Below, one piece after another: positions 43,910 to 54,050 of a stretch of DNA of 54,091 nucleotides. Below the pieces are notes generated by a model that worked only from the letters and a program-made list of their open reading frames with translations, was not told the origin of the DNA and did not search any database. Every line of letters begins with the position of its first letter. The stretch's first letter is position 1. This stretch comes from Pseudoxanthomonas mexicana (GTDB lineage: Bacteria; Pseudomonadota; Gammaproteobacteria; Xanthomonadales; Xanthomonadaceae), in NCBI RefSeq assembly GCF_010093385.1, contig NZ_PDWV01000024.1, forward strand, positions 1-54,091. The letters are read 5' to 3'. The translations under genes and the position numbers were made by a program.

Positions 43910-45097
43910 ATGGCCACGCACGCACTTCGCAACGTGGCCGTCCTGGGCGCGACCGGCTCGATCGGCGCATCCGCGCTGGACGTGATCGCGCGCCATCCCG
44001 GCCGTTATCGCGCCCGCGTGCTGGCCGCCGGCCACAACGTCGATGCCCTTGTCGCCCTGTGCGTGGCGCACCGGCCGGATCACGCCGTGGTCGCCGACGA
44101 GGAATCGTACCTGCGACTGCGCGATGGCCTGGCCGACGCTGGCCTGCCCACGCAGGCCCATGCAGGCACGCCGGCCCTGGACGCGCTGGTCTCCGGTCCG
44201 GAGTGCGACACCGTCGTGGCCGCCATCGTCGGCGCCGCGGGCCTGTCGTCCACCCTGGCAGCGGCACGCGCCGGCAAGCGCCTGCTGCTGGCCAACAAGG
44301 AATCGCTGGTGCTGGCCGGCGAACTGGTGACCCGCGCAGCGGACGCATCGGGCGCCGAGATCATCCCGATCGACAGCGAGCACAACGCCATCTTCCAGTG
44401 CCTGCGTTCACGACAGGCTCAGGGCGATGTCAGCCGCATCGTGCTGACCGCCTCGGGCGGTCCGTTCCGCGGGCGCCGCCGCGACGAGCTGGCGCAGGTG
44501 ACGCGCGAACAGGCCGTGGCCCATCCCAAATGGTCGATGGGACCCAAGATCTCGGTCGATTCGGCCACCCTGATGAACAAGGGACTGGAACTGATCGAAG
44601 CCCACCACCTGTTCGGCGTGGGGCGCGAGCGGCTCGACGTGCTGGTGCATCCGCAGAGCCTGGTGCATTCGCTGGTCGAATTCGTCGACGGCTCCACGCT
44701 GGCACAACTCGGCCTGCCGGACATGCGGACCTCGCTGGCGGTCGGCCTGGGCTGGCCCGAGCGCATCGCCTCGGGCGTTGGCGGCCTGGACCTGCTGCGG
44801 CACCCGCGGCTGGAATTCGAAGCCCCCGACACCGACGCCTTTCCCTGCCTGCGCCTGGCCTGGGAGGCGATGGCGGCGGGCGGTACCGCACCGGCCGTGG
44901 TGAATGCTGCGAACGAAGTCGCGGTTTCAGCCTTTCTTCAGGGCCGCATCGGTTTCCTATCCATCCCTGCGCTGGTCGAGGACGCCCTCGCCGCGCTGCC
45001 CGCGACGCCGGCCGATTCGCTGGACGCGCTGCTGGCGGCGGACGCGCAGGCCCGCCGATTGACCGACCGCAACCTCGCAGGCCACCTCTCCCCATGA
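43910..45097 (+). CDS. dxr: 1-deoxy-D-xylulose 5-phosphate reductoisomerase
   Basis: Second enzyme of the MEP isoprenoid pathway (DXP to MEP, NADPH, divalent metal), 395 residues. The NADPH loop [16 protein letters not shown] is followed by [36 protein letters not shown] and [17 protein letters not shown] metal and substrate motifs. It supplies precursors used by UppS two genes upstream. Confidence 0.96.
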   Translation: MATHALRNVAVLGATGSIGASALDVIARHPGRYRARVLAAGHNVDALVALCVAHRPDHAVVADEESYLRLRDGLADAGLPTQAHAGTPALDALVSGPECDTVVAAIVGAAGLSSTLAAARAGKRLLLANKESLVLAGELVTRAADASGAEIIPIDSEHNAIFQCLRSRQAQGDVSRIVLTASGGPFRGRRRDELAQVTREQAVAHPKWSMGPKISVDSATLMNKGLELIEAHHLFGVGRERLDVLVHPQSLVHSLVEFVDGSTLAQLGLPDMRTSLAVGLGWPERIASGVGGLDLLRHPRLEFEAPDTDAFPCLRLAWEAMAAGGTAPAVVNAANEVAVSAFLQGRIGFLSIPALVEDALAALPATPADSLDALLAADAQARRLTDRNLAGHLSP

Positions 45098-45110
45098 GCG
45101 CCGATATCCG

Positions 45111-46487
45111 ATGAGCGACCTGCTGGGCTCCATCTGGTGGATGATCGTGGCGCTGGGCGTGCTGGTCACCTTCCACGAATTCGGCCACTACTGGGTGGCG
45201 CGCAGCTGCGGCGTGAAGGTGCTGCGCTTCTCGGTGGGCTTCGGCAAGCCGCTCTGGTCGCGGCGCGACCGCCATGGCACCGAGTTTGCCCTTGCCGCCA
45301 TCCCGCTGGGCGGCTACGTGAAGATGCTGGACGAAGCCGAGGGCGAGGTTCCGGCCTCGCAGCGCGAGCAGGCCTTCAACCGCAAGTCCGTCTGGCAGCG
45401 CATCGCCGTGGTGGCCGCCGGCCCGCTGGCCAACATCGTGCTGTGCGTGGCGCTGCTCTGGGCGATGTTCGTGATCGGCAAGCAGGACTACTCGGCCACC
45501 GTGGGCAGCGTGTCGGGTATCGCGGCCGATGCGGGCTTCCAGCGTGGCGACCGCATCCTGCGGGTCGGCGACCGGACGATCGATACCTGGACCGATGCCT
45601 CCATCGTGCTGACCAAGGCCGCCATCGATGGCGCCGACCTGCCGGGGGAAGTGGAGACGGCCAGCGGCGGTACCACGACCCGCACCCTGCCGCTGTCGCG
45701 GCTGCCGGTGGGCTTCGACCAGGAGAATGCCGTCGCCCTGAGCGGGCTGGTCTGGCGCCACTGGGTGACCCCCGCCATCGTCGGCAAGGTTGCGCCGGGC
45801 TCGGCGGCGGACGGCGTGCTGCAGGCCGGCGACATCGTCACGGCCGTGGACGGCCAGCCGGTGCACGGCTTCGGCGACATCGCCGCCCAGGTCGACGCGC
45901 TGGGCAAGCGGGGCGGCATGGCGATGGTCGAGGTCGACCGCGCCGGCGAGCGCCTGGCGTTCGAACTGGCGCCGCGCCTGACTCCGCTCCCCGACGGCGC
46001 CAAGGGCCAGTACTGGGCCCTTGGCCTGGCCGCACCGGAAAAGACCCGCCTCCCCGAGTACGACGCCACCCTGCACTACGGCCCGCTGGCGGCCCTGCCC
46101 GCGGCGCTGCGCGAGACCGGCAAGCTGACCTCCGATTCGCTGGGCATGATCCGTCGCATGCTGACCGGCGACGCCTCGCTGAAGAACGTGTCCGGCCCCA
46201 TCACCATCGCCCAGGTGGCCAATGTGTCGGCCAAACGCGGGCTGGACTGGTTCCTGTGGTTCCTGGCCGCCATGTCGCTGAGCCTGGCCATCATCAACCT
46301 GCTGCCGATCCCCGTCTTGGACGGCGGCCACCTGCTGTATTACCTTATCGAATTGGTCAAGGGCAGCCCCTTGAGCGAGCGCCACATGGTGGCCGGACAA
46401 TACGTGGGCCTGGCCGCGCTGGCGGGCCTGATGGGACTGGCGTTCTACAACGACATCCTGCGTCTGATGACGCGTCTGGTGACCTGA
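45111..46487 (+). CDS. rseP: RIP metalloprotease RseP
   Basis: Intramembrane site-2 protease that cleaves RseA-type anti-sigma factors and remnant signal peptides, 458 residues. The zinc motif HEFGH (22-26) is in the first span, tandem PDZ domains fill the central periplasmic part (GSVSGIAADAGFQRGDRIL and GKVAPGSAADGVLQAGDIV), and the LDGGH motif (NLLPIPVLDGGHLLYY) is in the third span. It lies directly before bamA, whose product's assembly it monitors in the sigma-E response. Confidence 0.95.
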   Translation: MSDLLGSIWWMIVALGVLVTFHEFGHYWVARSCGVKVLRFSVGFGKPLWSRRDRHGTEFALAAIPLGGYVKMLDEAEGEVPASQREQAFNRKSVWQRIAVVAAGPLANIVLCVALLWAMFVIGKQDYSATVGSVSGIAADAGFQRGDRILRVGDRTIDTWTDASIVLTKAAIDGADLPGEVETASGGTTTRTLPLSRLPVGFDQENAVALSGLVWRHWVTPAIVGKVAPGSAADGVLQAGDIVTAVDGQPVHGFGDIAAQVDALGKRGGMAMVEVDRAGERLAFELAPRLTPLPDGAKGQYWALGLAAPEKTRLPEYDATLHYGPLAALPAALRETGKLTSDSLGMIRRMLTGDASLKNVSGPITIAQVANVSAKRGLDWFLWFLAAMSLSLAIINLLPIPVLDGGHLLYYLIELVKGSPLSERHMVAGQYVGLAALAGLMGLAFYNDILRLMTRLVT

Positions 46488-46606
46488 TGCCCCTGGACCC
46501 CCTAGGGCTGGCACGCTCCAAGGCGGCCTGCCCCTCCCTGGCGACACCCCGGACCGCGGCCCTGCGGTCCACCCCTGCGTTGCAGGAGCCACCCCAACCG
46601 GATGTG

Positions 46607-49090
46607 ATGATGACGCGACTGCCTTCCCGCCGCCTGCTTGCCCTCGCCCTGGCTTCGGCCATCGCCATGCCGGCACTGGCCCAGACGACGGAACCCGCTG
46701 CCGCACCCGTGGCCTCCGCGCCGTTGGCCACTGCGCCGTTCACCGCCACCGACATCCGCATCGATGGCCTGCAGCGCATCTCCACCGGCACCGTCCTGAC
46801 CTACCTGCCGATCGAGCGCGGCGACGTGGTCACGCCGGCGAAGGCGGCCGAAGCGATCCGCGAGCTGTACAAGCGCGGCTTCTTCGAGGACGTCAGGCTG
46901 GACCGCCAGGGGGACATCCTGGTGGTCACCGTCACCGAGCGTCCGGCGATCAACAAGCTGACCCTGACCGGCAACAAGGACATCAAGACCGAGGACCTGC
47001 TGTCGGGCCTGAAGGACATCGGCCTGGCCGAAGGCGAGACCTTCGACCGCCTGAGCCTGGACCGGGTGATGCAGGAACTGGTGCGCCAGTACAACAACCG
47101 CGGCAAGTACAACGTCGAGATCACCCCCACGGTCAGTGCGCTGGACCGCAACCGCGTGGACGTGACTATCGCGGTGAAGGAAGGCAAGCCCGCCAAGATC
47201 AGGCACGTCAACGTGGTGGGCGCCGAGAAGTTCGAAACCGAGGACCTGCTGGAGAACTGGGAGTCCAAGGAGACCAGCTGGCTGTCCTGGTACCGTCGCG
47301 ACGACCAGTACTCCAAGGAGAAGCTGTCCGGCGACATGGAGCGCCTGAATTCCTGGTACCTGGATCGCGGCTACGTGGACTTCAGCATCGACTCCACCCA
47401 GGTGTCGATCAGTCCCGACAAGCGCGACATGTTCATCACCGCCGGCATCACCGAGGGCGAGCAGTACAAGATCTCCGACGTGAAGGTCACCGGCGACACG
47501 GTGCTGCCGAAGGAGGAGATCGAGAAGCTGGTGATCGTCAAGCCCGAGCAGACGTTCTCGCGCATCCTGCTGGAAATGACGTCCGACTCCATCACCGCCA
47601 CGCTGGGCAACATCGGCCACGCGTTCGCGCAGGTGAACCCCATCCCGACCATCGACCGCGAGAACCGCACCGTCGCGATCAACCTGCAGGTGGTGCCGGG
47701 CCCACGCGTCAACGTGCGCCGGATCGTCTTCAAGGGCAACACGCGCACCTCCGACGAGGTGATGCGCCGGGAGATGCGCCAGTTCGAGGGCAGCTGGTTC
47801 TCGCAGGTCGCGGTGGACCGCTCGCGCGTGCGCCTGCGCCGCCTGGGCTACTTCGAGACCGTCGACGTCGAGACCACGCCGGTCCCCGGCACGACGGACC
47901 AGGTGGACGTGGTGTTCAACGTCAAGGAAACCACCTCGGGCAGCTTCGTGTTCGGCCTGGGTTATTCGCAGCTGTCCGGCCTGACCACCTCCATCCAGCT
48001 GTCGCAGAACAACTTCCTGGGCGGCGGCAACCGCGTGGCCGTGGAGGCGCAGCGCAGCGACTACCTGCAGCGCTATTCGTTCTCGTACACCAACCCGTTC
48101 TTCACCGACGAAGGCATGTCGCTGGGCTACAACCTGTGGTGGCGCGAGTTCGACTACTCGGACTTCAACACCGCGCAGTACTCCACGACCAGCGCCGCGG
48201 CGCAGGGCATCCTGGGCCTGCCGATCACCGAAAACGACACCGTGTCGCTGCTGTTCGGCGTGGACAGCAACGAGATCCTGACCTTCGGCGGCTCCACGCC
48301 GCAGTCGATCATCGACTACATCGACGCGGTCGGCCAGCGCACGTTCCATGCCTGGCGGACCGAGCTGGGCTGGGCGCGCGACACGCGCAACGACTACTTC
48401 ATGCCCACCGGCGGCACCTACCAGCGCATCTCGGCGGAGATCGCGTTGCCCGGCTCCACCGTCGAGTACTACAAGCTCAACTACGAGTTCTCCAAGTACT
48501 GGTCGCTCAGTCCCTCGTTCGTGCTCAACACCCGCGCCGAGATCGGTTACGGCGACAGCTACGGCTCGGACATCTACCGCTACATCTGCCGCGTTAACGG
48601 CTCCGATCCGCAGATCCCCGGTCAGGCGACGACGACTGCACCCGCTGCAGACGGCACCTGCGCGGACGGGGGTACCCTCGACAAGACGCTGGTTGCCAGC
48701 GGTCTGCCGTTCTTCGAGAACTTCTACGCCGGCGGCACCCGCTCGGTCCGCGGCTTCCGCGACAACACGCTGGGCCCGCGCTCGGAAGTCATCAGCGGCT
48801 ACCGCGGCCAGCCGCTGGGCGGTTCGCTGAAGACCACCGGCTCGGTCGAACTGATCTTCCCGAAGCTGTTCGACTCCAACGCGGCGCGCGTGTCGGCGTT
48901 CTTCGATTTCGGCAACGTGTTCGACGGCGTGGACAACTTCGACGCCGGCCAGTTGCGCGCCTCCACGGGCGTCGCGCTGCTGTGGCGTGCGCCGGTGGGG
49001 CCGATCTCGATCAGCTACGCCTTCCCGCTGAAGAAGGAGGATGGCGACGAGCTGGAGCGCCTGCAGTTCACTTTCGGCGGCGCGTTCTGA
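46607..49090 (+). CDS. bamA: Outer membrane protein assembly factor BamA
   Basis: Central Omp85 insertase of the BAM complex, 827 residues. A signal peptide (to about ALAQ) precedes five POTRA domains (roughly 45-440, beginning FTATDIRIDGLQRIS). The 16-strand barrel carries the conserved loop-6 VRGF motif (RSVRGFRDNTLGP) and a C-terminal Phe (FTFGGAF). Before VRGF, an extracellular loop with two Cys (RVNGSDPQ... to TCADGG) may form a disulfide. The start could also be the GTG or ATG one codon either side. AGGAG lies about 20 bases upstream. No skp/ompH follows, and lpxD is next after a hairpin. Confidence 0.95.
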   Translation: MMTRLPSRRLLALALASAIAMPALAQTTEPAAAPVASAPLATAPFTATDIRIDGLQRISTGTVLTYLPIERGDVVTPAKAAEAIRELYKRGFFEDVRLDRQGDILVVTVTERPAINKLTLTGNKDIKTEDLLSGLKDIGLAEGETFDRLSLDRVMQELVRQYNNRGKYNVEITPTVSALDRNRVDVTIAVKEGKPAKIRHVNVVGAEKFETEDLLENWESKETSWLSWYRRDDQYSKEKLSGDMERLNSWYLDRGYVDFSIDSTQVSISPDKRDMFITAGITEGEQYKISDVKVTGDTVLPKEEIEKLVIVKPEQTFSRILLEMTSDSITATLGNIGHAFAQVNPIPTIDRENRTVAINLQVVPGPRVNVRRIVFKGNTRTSDEVMRREMRQFEGSWFSQVAVDRSRVRLRRLGYFETVDVETTPVPGTTDQVDVVFNVKETTSGSFVFGLGYSQLSGLTTSIQLSQNNFLGGGNRVAVEAQRSDYLQRYSFSYTNPFFTDEGMSLGYNLWWREFDYSDFNTAQYSTTSAAAQGILGLPITENDTVSLLFGVDSNEILTFGGSTPQSIIDYIDAVGQRTFHAWRTELGWARDTRNDYFMPTGGTYQRISAEIALPGSTVEYYKLNYEFSKYWSLSPSFVLNTRAEIGYGDSYGSDIYRYICRVNGSDPQIPGQATTTAPAADGTCADGGTLDKTLVASGLPFFENFYAGGTRSVRGFRDNTLGPRSEVISGYRGQPLGGSLKTTGSVELIFPKLFDSNAARVSAFFDFGNVFDGVDNFDAGQLRASTGVALLWRAPVGPISISYAFPLKKEDGDELERLQFTFGGAF

Positions 49091-49119
49091 CGGCCACGGT
49101 GCACGATCCGGCGTGAAGG

Positions 49120-49144
49120 AAGGGGGGCTGCGGCCCCCCTTCTG
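49120..49144 (+). terminator. Hairpin between bamA and lpxD
   Basis: AAGGGGGGC (49120-49128) pairs with GCCCCCCTT (49133-49141) over a TGCG loop, followed by the weak run CTGCTGTCC. It is a strong stem with a poor T tract, so a partial terminator or 3'-end stabiliser. Confidence 0.6.
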
Positions 49145-49206
49145 CTGTCCACCATACGCCCCCGTGGAAGCGGTTCTGGGGCAGCAGGGGCTAAACTACG
49201 CGGCCT

Positions 49207-50229
49207 ATGACCCCTCCCTCCTTCACTTCCGGCGAGCTGGCCGACCGTTTCGGTCTGGAACTGCGCGGCGATGCCAGCCTGGACATCGAAGGCGTGGCCA
49301 CACTGGCCCGCGCCGAGCCGGGACAGCTCGCCTTCCTCGCCAACAGCCGCTATCGCGGCCAACTGGGCGACAGTCGCGCCAGCCTGGTGGTGATGCGCGC
49401 CGAGGATGCCGACGCCGCGCCCGGCGCCGTCCTCATCGCGAAGGACCCCTACACCGCGTTCGCCAAGATGGCGGCGCTGTTCGAACGCAGGCAGGCCCGC
49501 GAACCCGGCATCCATCCGAATGCCGTGATCGATCCCACCGCACGCATCGCGCCGGGCGCCCATGTGGGTCCCTTCGTCACGGTGGGCGCCCGCAGCGTCA
49601 TCGGCGAGGGCAGCGTGCTCGGGCCGGGCTGCATCATCGGGGAGGACTGCGTGGTCGGCGACGGTTGCGAACTGATCGCACGCGTCACCCTGGTCACGCG
49701 CGTACGCCTGGGCCAGCGCGTCCTGGTCCACCCCGGCGCGGTGATCGGTGCCGACGGGTTCGGCCTGGCCATGGACAGCGGCCACTGGATCAAGGTGCCG
49801 CAGCTCGGCGGCGTGGTGATCGGCGACGACTGCGAGATCGGTGCGAACACCACCATCGACCGCGGCGCGCTGGACGACACGGTGCTGGAAGAGGACGTGC
49901 GCCTGGACAACCAGATCCAGATCGGCCACAACGTCCGCATCGGCGCGCATACCGCGATGGCCGGCTGCAGCGCCGCCGCCGGCAGTGCGCGCATCGGCCG
50001 CTACTGCCTGATCGGCGGCGCCGCCGGCGTGCTGGGCCACCTGGAGATCTGCGACCGCGTGGTGGTCACCGCGATGTCGCTGGTGACCAGCTCGATCACC
50101 GAGCCCGGCGAGTATTCCAGCGGCACGCCGCTGACCGACAACCGTACCTGGCGCAAGAACGCCGCCCGCTTCAAGCAACTGGACGCCTTGGCACGACGCG
50201 TGCTGGCGGCCGACAAGGAAACCCGATGA
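49207..50229 (+). CDS. lpxD: UDP-3-O-acylglucosamine N-acyltransferase
   Basis: Third lipid A enzyme, adding the N-linked acyl chain, 340 residues. An N-terminal uridine-binding domain (FTSGELADRFGLELRGDASL) is followed by a left-handed beta-helix of hexapeptide repeats with the catalytic His region QIGHNVRIGAHTAMAG and a C-terminal helical part. The stop overlaps the fabZ start. Possible -10 TAAACT at 49192-49197. Confidence 0.95.
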   Translation: MTPPSFTSGELADRFGLELRGDASLDIEGVATLARAEPGQLAFLANSRYRGQLGDSRASLVVMRAEDADAAPGAVLIAKDPYTAFAKMAALFERRQAREPGIHPNAVIDPTARIAPGAHVGPFVTVGARSVIGEGSVLGPGCIIGEDCVVGDGCELIARVTLVTRVRLGQRVLVHPGAVIGADGFGLAMDSGHWIKVPQLGGVVIGDDCEIGANTTIDRGALDDTVLEEDVRLDNQIQIGHNVRIGAHTAMAGCSAAAGSARIGRYCLIGGAAGVLGHLEICDRVVVTAMSLVTSSITEPGEYSSGTPLTDNRTWRKNAARFKQLDALARRVLAADKETR

Positions 50230-50681
50230 CCCTGGACCTGCAACTGCCCGTTGACGCGGCCACCATCCGCAAGCTGCTGCCGCACCGTTACCCGTTCCTG
50301 CTGGTGGACCGCGTGGTGGAGTTCGAGAAGGACAAGCGCGTACTGGCCTACAAGAACATCACCCAGAACGAGCCCTTCTTCACCGGCCACTTCCCGGACC
50401 GCCCGATCATGCCGGGCGTGCTGATCATCGAGGCGCTGGCGCAGGCCGGCGGCCTGCTGACCCAGCTCTCGCACCAGGGCGACACCGCGGGACGCATGTT
50501 CTACATGGTGAAGGTGGAGAACGCGCGCTTCACCCGGATGGTGGTGCCCGGCGACCGCCTGGACCTGGACGTCACCCTGAAGCGGCTGATCCGCAACATG
50601 GCCTTCTACACCGGCGTGGCCTCGGTCAACGGCGAACAGGTCGCCTGCGCCGACGTGCTGTGCGCCGAGGACACCCGCTGA
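50226..50681 (+). CDS. fabZ: (3R)-hydroxyacyl-ACP dehydratase FabZ
   Basis: Dehydrates beta-hydroxyacyl-ACP in fatty-acid elongation, competing with LpxA for hydroxyacyl-ACP. The 151 residues form a hot-dog fold with [14 protein letters not shown], the catalytic His in [13 protein letters not shown] and Glu in [11 protein letters not shown]. It overlaps lpxD by 4 bases and ends 1 base before lpxA. Confidence 0.96.
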   Translation: MTLDLQLPVDAATIRKLLPHRYPFLLVDRVVEFEKDKRVLAYKNITQNEPFFTGHFPDRPIMPGVLIIEALAQAGGLLTQLSHQGDTAGRMFYMVKVENARFTRMVVPGDRLDLDVTLKRLIRNMAFYTGVASVNGEQVACADVLCAEDTR

Positions 50682-50682
50682 G

Positions 50683-51471
50683 ATGAGCGCCCCCACGGCC
50701 ATCCATCCCAGCGCGGTCGTCGACCCCGGCGCGATGCTCGGCGAAGGCGTGCGCATCGGGCCGTTCGCCTACGTCGGTCCCGAGGTCGAGATCGGCGACG
50801 GCACGGTGATCGGTCCGCATTGCTCGGTCACCGGCCCCACCCGCATCGGCCGCGACAACCATTTCGTCGGCCACGCCGCGATTGGCGGCGACCCGCAGGA
50901 CAAGAAGTACAAGGGCGAACGCGTCGAACTGGTCATCGGCGACCGCAACCAGGTGCGCGAGTTCGTCACCGTGAACCGCGGTACCGGCGCCGGGGGCGGC
51001 ATCACCCGCGTCGGCAGCGACAACATGCTGCTCGCCTACACGCACGTGGCGCACGACTGCATCGTCGGCAATCACTGCGTGTTCTCCAACAATTCGACGC
51101 TGGCAGGCCACGTCACCATCGAGGACTGGGGGATCATGAGCGGCTTCGCCGGCGTGCACCAGTTCTGCCGCGTCGGGGCGCATGCCTTCATCGGCATGGG
51201 CGTCCTGCTGAGCGGCGACGTGCCGCCCTTCACGATGGTGGCGGGCGACGCCGCCGGTCGGCCGCGCGGCATCAACAGCGAAGGCCTGAAGCGACGCGGC
51301 TTCGACGCCGACCGCATCGCCGCCATCAAGCGCGCCTACCGCACGCTGTACGTGGCCGGGCTGCCGCTGGCGGAAGCCAAACAGCCGCTGGCCGAACAGG
51401 CCGAGGCGAGCGCCGACGTGAAGGCGCTGCTGCACTTCATCGAAAGCGGCGAACGGCCGTTGCAGCGATGA
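50683..51471 (+). CDS. lpxA: UDP-N-acetylglucosamine O-acyltransferase
   Basis: First lipid A enzyme, 262 residues. A left-handed beta-helix of hexapeptides starts [20 protein letters not shown]. The catalytic His lies in [11 protein letters not shown], followed by [14 protein letters not shown] and a C-terminal helical domain. The stop overlaps the lpxB start (ATGA). Confidence 0.96.
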   Translation: MSAPTAIHPSAVVDPGAMLGEGVRIGPFAYVGPEVEIGDGTVIGPHCSVTGPTRIGRDNHFVGHAAIGGDPQDKKYKGERVELVIGDRNQVREFVTVNRGTGAGGGITRVGSDNMLLAYTHVAHDCIVGNHCVFSNNSTLAGHVTIEDWGIMSGFAGVHQFCRVGAHAFIGMGVLLSGDVPPFTMVAGDAAGRPRGINSEGLKRRGFDADRIAAIKRAYRTLYVAGLPLAEAKQPLAEQAEASADVKALLHFIESGERPLQR

Positions 51472-52739
51472 ACAACGGCGGGAACGGGGAACAGGGAGAG
51501 AGGAATGCGGGTGTGCGGCACGTGGTTCCGCCGCATGAAGCCCTCAGTCCCGACGGTCCATTCCCCGTTTCCCGCCCTGCTCCCCGCTTCATCCTTTGCG
51601 CCGGCGAAGCGTCGGGCGACGGACTCGGCGCCGGCCTGATCGCCGCACTGAAGGCGCGCTTCCCGAACGCCGAATTCGCCGGCATCGGGGGCGATGCGAT
51701 GCGTGCGGCCGGCTGCGACACCTGGTTCGACGCGAACGAACTGGCCGTGATGGGCCTGGCCGAGGTGTTGCGCCACCTGCCGCGCCTGCTGCGCCTGCGC
51801 AAGGCCTTCCGCCAGCGCGTGCTGGACTGGAAGCCGGACGTCTATATCGGCATCGACGCACCCGACTTCAACCTCGGCGTCGAGCGCAGGTTGAAGGAAC
51901 GCGGCGTGCGCACGGTGCACTACGTCAGTCCGTCGGTCTGGGCCTGGCGCGAAAAGCGTGCCGAGAAGATCGGCCACAGCGCCGACCGCGTGCTGTGTCT
52001 GTTCCCGATGGAACCGCCGATCTATGCACGGCATGCGGTCGATGCACGCTTCGTCGGCCATCCGATGGCGGACGAGATTCCGATGGAGCCCGATCGCGCG
52101 TCCGCACGCGCCGCGCTCGGCCTGTCGCCCGACGCGCCCCCCCTGGCCGTACTGCCCGGCAGCCGCCTGGGCGAGATCGGCCGGCTGGCACCGGTTTTCT
52201 TCGAAGCGGCACGCAGGGTGGCCGCGCAGGTCCCGGGGCTGCAGATCGTCATCCCGGCAGCGAATGCCGCCTGCCGCCAGGCGCTGGAGGCGCAGATCGC
52301 CTTGCAGGGGGTCGATTCCACCTGGCACCTGCTCGACGGCCGGGCGCGCGAAGCGATGATCGCCAGCGATGCGGTCCTGCTGGCGTCGGGCACCGCCACT
52401 CTGGAAGCGATGCTGTGCAAGCGGCCGATGGTCGTCGGCTATCGCATCGCGCCGCTGACCTACCGCATCGTGAAGGGGCTGGGCCTGCTGAAGGTGGAAC
52501 GCTATGCACTGCCCAACGTGCTGGCCGGCGAGGACATCGCGCCCGAACTGATGCAGGACGACTGCACGCCCGAACAGCTGTCCTCTTCCGTGCTGCACTG
52601 GTTCCGCGAACCCGAGGCCGTCGCCGCCCTGCAGCCGATCTACCGGCGCCTGCATGGACAACTGCGGCAGGATGCTTCTGCAAGTGCCGCTGCTGCGGTA
52701 GCGGAGCTGGGTTTCCCATCTCCTGTAGGAGCGACGTAA
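51468..52739 (+). CDS. lpxB: Lipid-A-disaccharide synthase
   Basis: GT19 glycosyltransferase that joins UDP-diacyl-GlcN and lipid X, 423 residues from the overlapping ATG. The family start corresponds to [19 protein letters not shown] near residue 40. The preceding 39 residues are an atypical Gly/Asn/Pro-rich extension encoded by an inverted repeat, and GTG codons at 51513 or 51522 are alternative starts. Other motifs are [32 protein letters not shown] and [11 protein letters not shown]. The C-terminal VGAT and the TAA stop are supplied by a REP element at 52725. Both ends are thus shaped by repeats. Confidence 0.94.
   Translation: MNNGGNGEQGERNAGVRHVVPPHEALSPDGPFPVSRPAPRFILCAGEASGDGLGAGLIAALKARFPNAEFAGIGGDAMRAAGCDTWFDANELAVMGLAEVLRHLPRLLRLRKAFRQRVLDWKPDVYIGIDAPDFNLGVERRLKERGVRTVHYVSPSVWAWREKRAEKIGHSADRVLCLFPMEPPIYARHAVDARFVGHPMADEIPMEPDRASARAALGLSPDAPPLAVLPGSRLGEIGRLAPVFFEAARRVAAQVPGLQIVIPAANAACRQALEAQIALQGVDSTWHLLDGRAREAMIASDAVLLASGTATLEAMLCKRPMVVGYRIAPLTYRIVKGLGLLKVERYALPNVLAGEDIAPELMQDDCTPEQLSSSVLHWFREPEAVAALQPIYRRLHGQLRQDASASAAAAVAELGFPSPVGAT
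51479..51574. repeat. Inverted repeat inside the lpxB 5' end
   Basis: CGGGAACGGGGAA (51479-51491) and TTCCCCGTTTCCCG (51561-51574) are near-perfect inverted arms. The GGGAA/TTCCC composition resembles dispersed intergenic repeats of Xanthomonadaceae. Here the element lies within the annotated reading frame of lpxB. Confidence 0.6.
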
Positions 52740-52868
52740 GTCGCGACCGCACGCCATGACCGCCACAACGTCATCGCCTACCGGGAAATCCCACTTGCCG
52801 TTCCTTCTTGCCAAGAGAAGGATCCTGGAAGATGTCGTTGTTCCGGTCGCGACTTACGTCGCTCCTAC
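52725..52868. repeat. REP pair (GTAGGAGCGACG family) spanning lpxB stop to rnhB start
   Basis: The left arm starts GTAGGAGCGACGTAAGTCGC (52725-52748). The right arm (52845-52868) is its exact reverse complement, about 96 bases away. The left arm supplies the end of lpxB. The right arm ends next to GGGAG (52870-52874), the likely Shine-Dalgarno of rnhB. Confidence 0.85.
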
Positions 52869-52883
52869 AGGGAGCCCTTGTTG

Positions 52884-53489
52884 ATGGCCGGCTCCTCGCT
52901 GTTCCCGGATCCCATCGTCCGTCTTGTTGCCGGTGTCGATGAAGCAGGTCGCGGCCCCTTGGCCGGTCCCGTGGCTGTTGCGGCCGTGATCCTGGACGAA
53001 TCGCGTCCCATCGCAGGACTCAACGACTCCAAGCAGCTCAGCGAAGCCAAGCGCGAAGCGCTGTTTCCCCTGATCCAGGAACAGGCGCTGGCGTGGCACG
53101 TGACCTTCGTCGAGCCCGATGAGATCGACCGTCTCAACATCCTGCAGGCGACGATGGAAGGCATGCGTCGCGCGGTCATGGCGTTGCAGCCGTTCCCCGA
53201 ACTGGTCCGCATCGACGGCAACCGCGCGCCGAAGGGGCTGAACTGCATAGCCGAAACCCTGATCGGCGGCGATGCGATCGAGCCGGCCATCATGGCGGCC
53301 TCGATCCTGGCGAAAGTGTCGCGGGACCGCATGATGGTGCAGCTGCACGCGGCATTCCCGCAGTACGGCTTCGACCAGCACAAGGGCTATCCCACGTCCG
53401 CGCACCTGTCCGCGCTGGCGCAGCATGGTCCGTGCGTGCACCACCGGCGCAGCTTCGCCCCCGTGCGCGAAGCGCTCGACCGGCGCTGA
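52884..53489 (+). CDS. rnhB: Ribonuclease HII
   Basis: Cleaves RNA in RNA-DNA hybrids and at single ribonucleotides, 201 residues. Catalytic residues are Asp19-Glu20 in [14 protein letters not shown], plus the Asp in RIDGNRAP and the later Asp of the type 2 fold. [13 protein letters not shown] and [12 protein letters not shown] are family motifs. The ATG at 52884 was chosen for the GGGAG about 9 bases upstream. It is the usual downstream neighbour of lpxB. Confidence 0.95.
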   Translation: MAGSSLFPDPIVRLVAGVDEAGRGPLAGPVAVAAVILDESRPIAGLNDSKQLSEAKREALFPLIQEQALAWHVTFVEPDEIDRLNILQATMEGMRRAVMALQPFPELVRIDGNRAPKGLNCIAETLIGGDAIEPAIMAASILAKVSRDRMMVQLHAAFPQYGFDQHKGYPTSAHLSALAQHGPCVHHRRSFAPVREALDRR

Positions 53490-53639
53490 CGCAGCGCGTC
53501 TCTTTGGGCGTGACCTCCGGCACGGTGTCCATCGTCACGATGGCTTCCAGCAGGCGCGCGCACTCCCGCCTGCGCGCACCATGGTCCTGCATCCTGCGCA
53601 CCATCCCGCGCGGGAGCCCTCTCCCCCACGAGGTGCACC

Positions 53640-54050
53640 ATGCCCCTGCTGAACCCCGTCACTCCATCTCCCGCATTCCCGCCCCGTCCCGTGGACGACG
53701 CGCGCGTGCAGTTGTTGCGCAGTCTGCTGGCGGATCGCGACTGGTCATCCGAAGGCATCGTGCGTACGCGCCTGCTGCAGGCGCTGGCGCTGCTGCGCAG
53801 CCAGGAGGCTACCTCGCTCGATGAAGCCACCTGGCTGCTGGTGGCCGATGAGACCGCGCGCTACCTGGACTTCCGCCGCCTGCGCAATCTCGAGGCCCAG
53901 CTGCGCGGATGCCCGCACGACGCCCTGCGCTACACCCGTGCCGACTGGGAGGCCGCACGCAACGCTGAAGCGGCGCTGGAAACGCACCTGAGGCACGTGC
54001 GCTTCGGCAGCTACGCCCCCGAACCGGTGCCGATGTTCCGCATCCACTGA
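53640..54050 (+). CDS. Hypothetical protein, not recognised
   Basis: 136 residues, predicted mostly helical, with no signal peptide or membrane span. It is rich in Arg, Leu and Ala (VQLLRSLLADRDW, LLQALALLRSQE, RYLDFRRLRNLEAQLRG), with a Pro-rich N-terminus and a short C-terminal tail ending FRIH. GAGGTG lies upstream of the ATG. Codon use (strong G/C third positions) is like its neighbours, which supports real coding. I do not recognise the family. The 150 bases between rnhB and this gene hold nothing I can support. Confidence 0.6.
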   Translation: MPLLNPVTPSPAFPPRPVDDARVQLLRSLLADRDWSSEGIVRTRLLQALALLRSQEATSLDEATWLLVADETARYLDFRRLRNLEAQLRGCPHDALRYTRADWEAARNAEAALETHLRHVRFGSYAPEPVPMFRIH

